Source: Fidelibacterota bacterium
Lineage (GTDB): Bacteria > Fidelibacterota > Marinisomatia > Marinisomatales > JAADGP01
Direction of reading: 5' to 3'
Length of the DNA stretch: 38,410 nt
Assembly (NCBI GenBank): GCA_027021785.1
Contig: JALUTR010000216.1
Span: 1 to 38,410 of the forward strand
Below the pieces are notes generated by a model. It saw only the letters and a list, made by a program, of their open reading frames with translations. It did not search any database and was not told the origin of the DNA. Of the stretch, positions 33,718 to 38,410 are shown piece after piece (positions within the stretch are counted from its first letter, which is position 1; each line of letters opens with the position of its first letter). The position numbers and the translations under genes were made by a program.

Positions 33718-35082
33718 TCAGGTTTCCAATGCTGTTAACAATTTTTGTGCTTTTTCGATAGCTCCTATTTTTCCGAACAACCCCGCCAAACGCTTTAAAA
33801 CTTCGGTGTTCCCGGGCATTTGGGCATGGATTTCCTCGTAGGCCGCGATTGCTTTTCGATAATTCTTCTGTTTAATTGCCACCACCCCAAGCATCTCAAC
33901 ATACTTAAGATCACCACTCGTGAGCTGAATAAGCTTACTCAAATATTTTTCCGCCTCATCAAACGCGCCGGTTTGCATACATATTTCGGTTAACTGTTCC
34001 AATAGCGGGATATTTCGCGGTTTCTTGCGATACACTTTTGTCAGACAGGTCAAAGCATCTTCCGGTTTGTCGAGTTGTTGATATACCCCACCCAGGGTAA
34101 ATAAGATCTTTTCTTCTTCAATTACCACATCCGTGGAGATTGTTTTTTCTTTCCGTTTTAAGGCTCGTGTCTTCACGAGCAGTTCTTCTAGCCAGGAAGC
34201 CGCCTCCTCATATTTTCTTTCCGCGAAAGATATTTTATACAATAAATAATATCCTCCGGCCTGGAGGGGTTTGGTTCCGATTGATTTATGCGCCTTGCGT
34301 CTTGCCTCTTCCAGGCGATTCAGTTTCAACAAGGCTTCGGCCCAGGTATTCAACAAGGATACGCTCATTGCCGGATCAAATTGTTTCAAATTGAAAGCTG
34401 TCCGATAATGATTCAGGGCCTTTCGCGGATTTCCCGTCAAAACGTAATGTTGTGCCAGGGTATAATGGGCATAAGCGCTGTCGGGAGCTTCTTTTACCAT
34501 TCTTTTCAATAGATTCCGATTCCTTCGATTCTTCCTCTCCGCCTTTTCTCCCGCAAAACTGTAACCGAGATGATAAAGAAAAACCCGCGATTGTCTTTCC
34601 TCCCCCTTGAGTCTGGCCGCGCTTGGTGAAACCTGTTCATGAATCCTTCCCGTAAAAAATATGCCTTTGTGATTCGTAAACAGTCGATGCGCGCTTGACA
34701 GGGTGTACGTTTCCTCGTCTTTCTTAATATTTTTAATGGTAACCTTATAAATAACGGGACGGTTTTCGGACTTCAATACACTTTTCAATGCAGGTATTGA
34801 TTCCGGCAATAAACGTTCATCGGCGTCCATCCATAATATCCAGTCACCCGTGGCATATTTGATTGATTCATTTCTCGCTGCTGAAAAGTCATCACACCAG
34901 TCAAAATAATGAACTTCGGCGCCGAACTGTCTTGCAATTTTTACCGTGTCGTCCGTTGAACCGGTATCCACAATAATTATTTGGTCAACCACATCCCTGA
35001 CACTCTCCAGGCAATCATGCAGATATCGGTCTTCATTTTTAACAATCATGCATAAGGACAAGGTACAGTAATTCTTTGCCAT
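33718..35082 (-). CDS. Family 2 glycosyltransferase with TPR repeats
   Basis: A 454-residue cytoplasmic protein. The GT-A domain (1-220) begins LSLCMIVKNEDRYLHDCLESV and continues with IIIVDTGSTDDTVKIARQFGAEVHYFDW, RNESIKYATGDWILWMDADERL, where D86 and D88 form the DxD metal/nucleotide-sugar site, and HRLFTNHKGIFFTGRIHEQV. Tetratricopeptide repeats follow from about 200 (PDSAYAHYTLAQHYVLTGNPRKALNHYRTAF, ALTCLTKVYRKKP, AIAAYEEIHAQMPGNTEVLKRLAGLFGKIG). Such GT2-TPR proteins transfer sugars onto protein or glycan acceptors. The catalytic motif is complete. The frame also opens at a TTG at 35091 that overlaps the previous stop. The ATG at 35082 lies 5 nt after that stop and fits the family. Confidence 0.92.
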   Translation of the reverse strand: MAKNYCTLSLCMIVKNEDRYLHDCLESVRDVVDQIIIVDTGSTDDTVKIARQFGAEVHYFDWCDDFSAARNESIKYATGDWILWMDADERLLPESIPALKSVLKSENRPVIYKVTIKNIKKDEETYTLSSAHRLFTNHKGIFFTGRIHEQVSPSAARLKGEERQSRVFLYHLGYSFAGEKAERKNRRNRNLLKRMVKEAPDSAYAHYTLAQHYVLTGNPRKALNHYRTAFNLKQFDPAMSVSLLNTWAEALLKLNRLEEARRKAHKSIGTKPLQAGGYYLLYKISFAERKYEEAASWLEELLVKTRALKRKEKTISTDVVIEEEKILFTLGGVYQQLDKPEDALTCLTKVYRKKPRNIPLLEQLTEICMQTGAFDEAEKYLSKLIQLTSGDLKYVEMLGVVAIKQKNYRKAIAAYEEIHAQMPGNTEVLKRLAGLFGKIGAIEKAQKLLTALET

Positions 35083-35087
35083 TCCTG

Positions 35088-36266
35088 TCAAACGCCTTTT
35101 ACCATCACCTGTTTTAACATACCATCAATGAAATTCAATAAGTCGGGACGGAATTCGTTTAAATAGGTAAATACGGAACGAATATTAAGGTCCTGTTTTT
35201 CAGCCAGCGCCTGGATATTCACGATTGTCTTCAATAATTCATCGCCGGATTCCCTTTGATGCAATATCTCCAACAGCAGACACACCGGTTCCACGAAACA
35301 CTCGTAAAATGAAAACGAATCCCAGGCGGGAATAAGGGCCAGCATAATCGCTTCCTGTAATAAATAGATCGCTTCCTTATCGCGATCCACTTTTTGTAAC
35401 AGTTTCGCCAGGGCGAGTTTGAAACGAATATCCGGCGCGAGCGCGTTCTGAAGCTGAACCAATGAATTGATCGTATTTTTATCAATTAAATTATTACGCA
35501 GCAGGTCTTCGGCAAAAAACCCGAATAACCCGGTTGCACCGGATATTGTCAACATTGTATCCGCGCTTTTCTCCGTCAGAACCTGGATTCCATTCTGGGT
35601 GGCAATCCGTGAATCGTTTTCCTGCCCTAACCTGCGATACAACAATGCCAGGCGGTAATAAAGTTCAACATCATGGGGATCGGTGTCCAACGCCGCCTTT
35701 ATCGCCGCTACGGTATTCCTCATTTGCTTATTTCTTAATTCCTTAACATGATGATAAAGAACAACCTCCCGCAGAAGACCTATCTTAGAATCCCTGTTTT
35801 CAATAACATCGGTCTGTTTACCAAAAAGGATTGGGCCTTCGTCAATCACCGGATTGAATTCCAACCCCGACATTTTGCGGTACAAACAGGGCTTATAATA
35901 GAAATCATCAGGATTCTCAAGGGAGTATTCCTTCAAATAATACGCCTGAAAGTGATTGGTTGACAGATGCCGGTGTATTTGGCGGATATTATTACCAACC
36001 AATTCATGGCCGGGATCTAACTGTAAAATCCAATCCCCATGGGCTTGATCGTAAGCCCGCTTCCGGGCTTCGGCATAATTCACGTTATTACCGTCTATCA
36101 CCGTTGCGTCAAATTCCCTTGCTATCCGCTGGGTCCCGTCAACCGAGCCCAAATCGATGACGATAATTTCGTTAATCAGGGGATAAACCGTACTCAACGT
36201 TATCGGCAAATGTTCCGCATTGTTACCGGTAACTATGCATAACGAAATATTGGCGGTATTCTTCAT
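35088..36266 (-). CDS. GT2-like protein with TPR-like repeats and degenerate DxD motif
   Basis: A 392-residue paralogue of the next protein. The N-terminal GT-A fold is recognisable: ISLCIVTGNNAEHLPITLSTVYPLINEIIVIDLGSVDGTQRIAREFDATVIDG, then AEARKRAYDQAHGDWILQLDPGHELV. At the DxD position it has D84-P-G86 instead of D-A-D, so the second metal-binding Asp is missing. The middle keeps IDEGPILFG and LYHHV. Helical repeats follow (AAIKAALDTDPHDVELYYRLALLYRRLGQ, FKLALAKLLQKVDRDKEAIYLLQEAI). It may be a non-catalytic partner of the active GT2 protein, or act with altered metal use. The stop lies 5 nt before the next ATG. No ribosome site precedes the start. Confidence 0.85.
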   Translation of the reverse strand: MKNTANISLCIVTGNNAEHLPITLSTVYPLINEIIVIDLGSVDGTQRIAREFDATVIDGNNVNYAEARKRAYDQAHGDWILQLDPGHELVGNNIRQIHRHLSTNHFQAYYLKEYSLENPDDFYYKPCLYRKMSGLEFNPVIDEGPILFGKQTDVIENRDSKIGLLREVVLYHHVKELRNKQMRNTVAAIKAALDTDPHDVELYYRLALLYRRLGQENDSRIATQNGIQVLTEKSADTMLTISGATGLFGFFAEDLLRNNLIDKNTINSLVQLQNALAPDIRFKLALAKLLQKVDRDKEAIYLLQEAIMLALIPAWDSFSFYECFVEPVCLLLEILHQRESGDELLKTIVNIQALAEKQDLNIRSVFTYLNEFRPDLLNFIDGMLKQVMVKGV

Positions 36267-36318
36267 CCGGTATTACAACTCATAAAGAATGTCAGATATA
36301 AAAGGTCCGGTGGTTTTG

Positions 36319-37302
36319 TCACGCCAGTTTCCTTTCGATTTTCTCAAACATTTCCCGCGTCTTACCCAATCCCAATTTCAAATTCAACAGTTCCCGATCG
36401 ACTTCGTAATACTTATCTTCATTCGCATCCAACCGCTTCACCAGAATTCCTTTTCGGACCAGGGTTTTTAGCTCATGGCTGAATTCATCCAGGGACTTTT
36501 TCAGATCCGATTTACACCGTTCCTCAAAATATTTAATGTTCAGATCGGAAGCTGTCGCCTGTTCATTCATTAATTTATCAATAAATTTCAATATCTGAAG
36601 CTCTTTTGGTGATCGCTCCTCAAACTCCGGGGAAATTTCTTTCCCCCAACGCACCAGGAATTTCTCTTTGCAGAACTCGGAAAAATTGTTGAATTCCTTT
36701 AAATCATCGGTGGTAAACAGTCGTCCTTTTTCATAATTAATTTCACCTCTTGCCAGGGGAGTCAGTGATAGTTTATTCATCACTTTAACCACCTGTTCAA
36801 TCGGGGTATTCAATAAAAAAGCGATAGTTTCGGCCGAATCCTGCCAGGGGATGGATACCCGGTCATGATTATCCGGTGTTTCGTTGGCCAGTAAAATTGA
36901 AAGTAAAAAGACAATTTGCTTCGCCACATCTTCAGGCGTCAGGGTGTTTTGTTTTTTATTAGCCTCCCTCAGTCGTTCGACTAAAATCGCGTAGAACGAT
37001 TGCATCCACAGCGGTGTTTCCTCCAACTTTTTATCAAACAACAGGCGATTAATCTCCAGGCATGTCACTTCCGTCAAAGCAGTAACGGTTGCTGAGCGGG
37101 GACGATTATCCACCAGTGACATCTCGCCGAAGATCGAGCCTTTTCCGAGAATGGCCAATACTACTTTTTGCTTCTTGTTTATCGTGGAAACTTCCACTTT
37201 GCCGGATTGAATGATAAACATCGAGGAGCCGGGGTCATCCTCGTGAAAAATGACTTCTCCCGCTTTTATGTTTTTAACAATTTGTTTTTCGATGAAACTC
37301 AC
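36319..37302 (-). CDS. Cyclic-nucleotide-binding regulator (Crp-like)
   Basis: A 327-residue regulator. The N-terminal cyclic-nucleotide-binding domain (1-115) has GEVIFHEDDPGSSMFIIQSGKVEV and the phosphate-binding cassette FGEMSLVDNRPRSATV (58-73) with the key Glu60 and Arg69, so it should bind a cyclic nucleotide. A helical segment leads to a degenerate Crp-type helix-turn-helix (SAETIAFLLNTPIEQVVKVMNKLSL, about 160-185). An extra C-terminal helical domain of about 115 residues (ISPEFEERSPKELQILKFIDKLM...LVRKGILVKRLDANEDKYYEVDREL) looks like a winged helix. It starts at GTG with a strong GAGGAGG 4-5 nt upstream, and is 9 bp after the GT9 stop. It sits inside the glycan operon and may regulate it. 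Confidence 0.88.
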   Translation of the reverse strand: MSFIEKQIVKNIKAGEVIFHEDDPGSSMFIIQSGKVEVSTINKKQKVVLAILGKGSIFGEMSLVDNRPRSATVTALTEVTCLEINRLLFDKKLEETPLWMQSFYAILVERLREANKKQNTLTPEDVAKQIVFLLSILLANETPDNHDRVSIPWQDSAETIAFLLNTPIEQVVKVMNKLSLTPLARGEINYEKGRLFTTDDLKEFNNFSEFCKEKFLVRWGKEISPEFEERSPKELQILKFIDKLMNEQATASDLNIKYFEERCKSDLKKSLDEFSHELKTLVRKGILVKRLDANEDKYYEVDRELLNLKLGLGKTREMFEKIERKLA

Positions 37303-37311
37303 TTTTCCTCC

Positions 37312-38178
37312 TCAGGACTTATGAACCCTTTTGAGCAGGGGCTCGAGACCTTTGATCACTTGTTCAACCGTTATTCCGGTCTGGCACTTGACTTCATTGG
37401 GACAGGGGTCTTTGGGGTGCACCGAAACAGCGTTATTTTCCCGGTAACAGGGTGAACATGTTTCCGCCGTCCAAAGATTTACGGCGGAAGGATAACCGGA
37501 TCCGACCGGGCTGGTGCTTCCGAAAAGGACCACCGCCGGTTTTGCCAAAGCGCCGGCAACATGGTTTGGAAAACTATCGATTCCGACAAATATATCGGTT
37601 TCGCTGACGCAGGCCGCGGCCAGCCGAATATTCATTATACCCACCATCGAAACCGCGTTCTTCAGCGGCGGTTCGTTTTTAGCACCGATCTGGATAAACA
37701 CCAGTCGGCCGAAAAAGTGGTCGACCAACCGTTGCCAGTTATCAAAAGACCATTCCTTGTAGGGAGACCACCCGGCGCGAATATGAATGGTGGCCGTGGG
37801 AAGTCCGTTAAACTTCCTTATTATACTCCTTGCATAACTCAGTTCATCATCGGTAAAACGGATTATTCCCCGCACCGATTCCAATTCAATACCGCAGCAT
37901 TCCGCAAATTCGTGAGCGATATGCCTTTCCAGTGGCATATCCGGATATCCTTTGGCCAGCGGGTACTCAAAATACACTTTTTTATCAGCCGGGTGATTCA
38001 CGGGGGAAATCTCATCAATATCCGGATTATTCAGCAACAGGTCCGGGTTCAATGTAACATATCGAATATGTGCTTCCGGATACCGTTTCCGCAACGCCCT
38101 CACTGCCGGTGTTGTCATTAAAACATCCCCGATAGCCCCAGCCCGGCAACATTCAATCGTATACCGTTTCCCAGCCAT
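37312..38178 (-). CDS. Family 9 glycosyltransferase (heptosyltransferase-like)
   Basis: A 288-residue GT-B enzyme. Signature blocks of ADP-heptose:LPS heptosyltransferases: IECCRAGAIGDVLMTTPAVRALRKRYPEAHIRYVT at the N-terminus, IHIRAGWSPYKEWSFDNWQRLVDHF in the middle, and VSETDIFVGIDSFPNHVAGALAKPAVVLFGSTSP at the nucleotide-sugar site (the family D-S-G-P/-H-A pattern appears as DSFPNHVAGA). A cluster of cysteines near the C-terminus (ETCSPCYRENNAV...KDPCPNEVKCQTGI) is found in a subset of GT9 proteins. It is likely to add heptose or a related sugar to surface polysaccharide or LPS core. The frame opens at a TTG at 38184; I chose the ATG at 38178 with GGAT 8 nt upstream. Confidence 0.92.
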   Translation of the reverse strand: MAGKRYTIECCRAGAIGDVLMTTPAVRALRKRYPEAHIRYVTLNPDLLLNNPDIDEISPVNHPADKKVYFEYPLAKGYPDMPLERHIAHEFAECCGIELESVRGIIRFTDDELSYARSIIRKFNGLPTATIHIRAGWSPYKEWSFDNWQRLVDHFFGRLVFIQIGAKNEPPLKNAVSMVGIMNIRLAAACVSETDIFVGIDSFPNHVAGALAKPAVVLFGSTSPVGSGYPSAVNLWTAETCSPCYRENNAVSVHPKDPCPNEVKCQTGITVEQVIKGLEPLLKRVHKS

Positions 38179-38226
38179 AATCAATATCCGTTTAAGTCAA
38201 ATCCATGTATGACGCAATCCATGCCC

Positions 38227-38410
38227 TCACCGATAACCAAAACGCTTCATCGCTTCCCCGACGGTGTTTAACACGAATTCATTGTCCGCGGGGCTGAAGG
38301 CTTCCCTATACGCATGGACTTTTCCCTTCCCCGGTTTGATTACATTATCGCGCCGGCCGGGCCTGCGGGGCATAATAACCGGGCGCCCAAGGAAAGCGCC
38401 GATCTGTTTG
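38227..38410 (-). CDS. Partial gene, possibly sulfotransferase-like C-terminus
   Basis: The minus-strand frame is open from the window edge to a TGA at 38227-38229, giving 60 visible residues. It ends AFSPADNEFVLNTVGEAMKRFGYR, after the basic stretch PRRPGRRDNVIKPGKGKVHAYREAF. The final helix followed by R-FGY resembles the C-terminal end of sulfotransferase-family proteins (L-SPE-...-GY), which often occur in surface-glycan operons. With only the last 60 residues, this is a tentative match. The gap to the GT9 start is about 48 bp on the same strand, so it is probably the preceding gene of the operon. The rest of the gene lies outside the window. Confidence 0.5.
   Translation of the reverse strand, partial: KQIGAFLGRPVIMPRRPGRRDNVIKPGKGKVHAYREAFSPADNEFVLNTVGEAMKRFGYR

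Overview
The window is most consistent with a member of the Fibrobacterota-Chlorobiota-Bacteroidota (FCB) group, perhaps a Marinimicrobia- or Calditrichota-like lineage. The evidence is a secreted protein with a type IX secretion C-terminal sorting domain (NFPNPF...GVYFYRL), a TonB receptor carrying a carboxypeptidase-regulatory-like domain next to a DUF4249-like lipoprotein, a Reg_prop/Y_Y_Y sensor, and several outer-membrane barrels ending in Phe or Trp. The species is not identified. No rRNA, tRNA, CRISPR array, phage or insertion sequence was recognised.

Layout. Positions 1-4390 (+): the end of an unknown small protein, then a TonB-dependent receptor, an overlapping DUF4249-like lipoprotein and a small barrel protein, probably one surface uptake unit. 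Positions 4418-8895 (-): two tandem paralogous SLC13/DASS-type permeases with central RCK_C (TrkA-C) domains, separated by 870 bp of repeat-rich non-coding DNA. Positions 9197-13179 (-): a GAF/HD-GYP phosphodiesterase, a NAPE-PLD-like metallo-hydrolase and an orphan CheY-like receiver. Positions 13476-17663 (-): a tightly coupled three-gene envelope operon (secreted Ig-like protein, FecR-domain protein, large outer-membrane barrel). Positions 18099-22967: a GMC oxidoreductase with a ferredoxin-like cysteine cluster (+), a T9SS cargo protein (-), a short-chain dehydrogenase (+) and a MobA-like nucleotidyltransferase (-). These form two convergent pairs whose 3' ends both carry the same hairpin repeat (called R1 here). 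Positions 23137-33134 (-): an ATP-cone/uridine-kinase fusion, a ClpB lacking its N-domain, a four-PAS/one-GAF soluble histidine kinase, and a propeller sensor without an output domain. Positions 33718-38410 (-): a surface-glycan operon with a partial, possibly sulfotransferase gene, a GT9 heptosyltransferase-like gene, a cyclic-nucleotide-binding regulator and two GT2+TPR proteins, closed by a good intrinsic terminator.

The common theme is envelope biogenesis and uptake together with signal transduction (c-di-GMP turnover, cyclic nucleotide binding, histidine kinase, receiver). The least explained material is non-coding: at least two dispersed repeat families (R1, R2) placed systematically just after stop codons. 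R1 copies extend into reading frames and supply protein C-termini. The FecR-centred envelope operon and the paired GT2 proteins, one with a degenerate DxD motif, are the most interesting protein-level observations.
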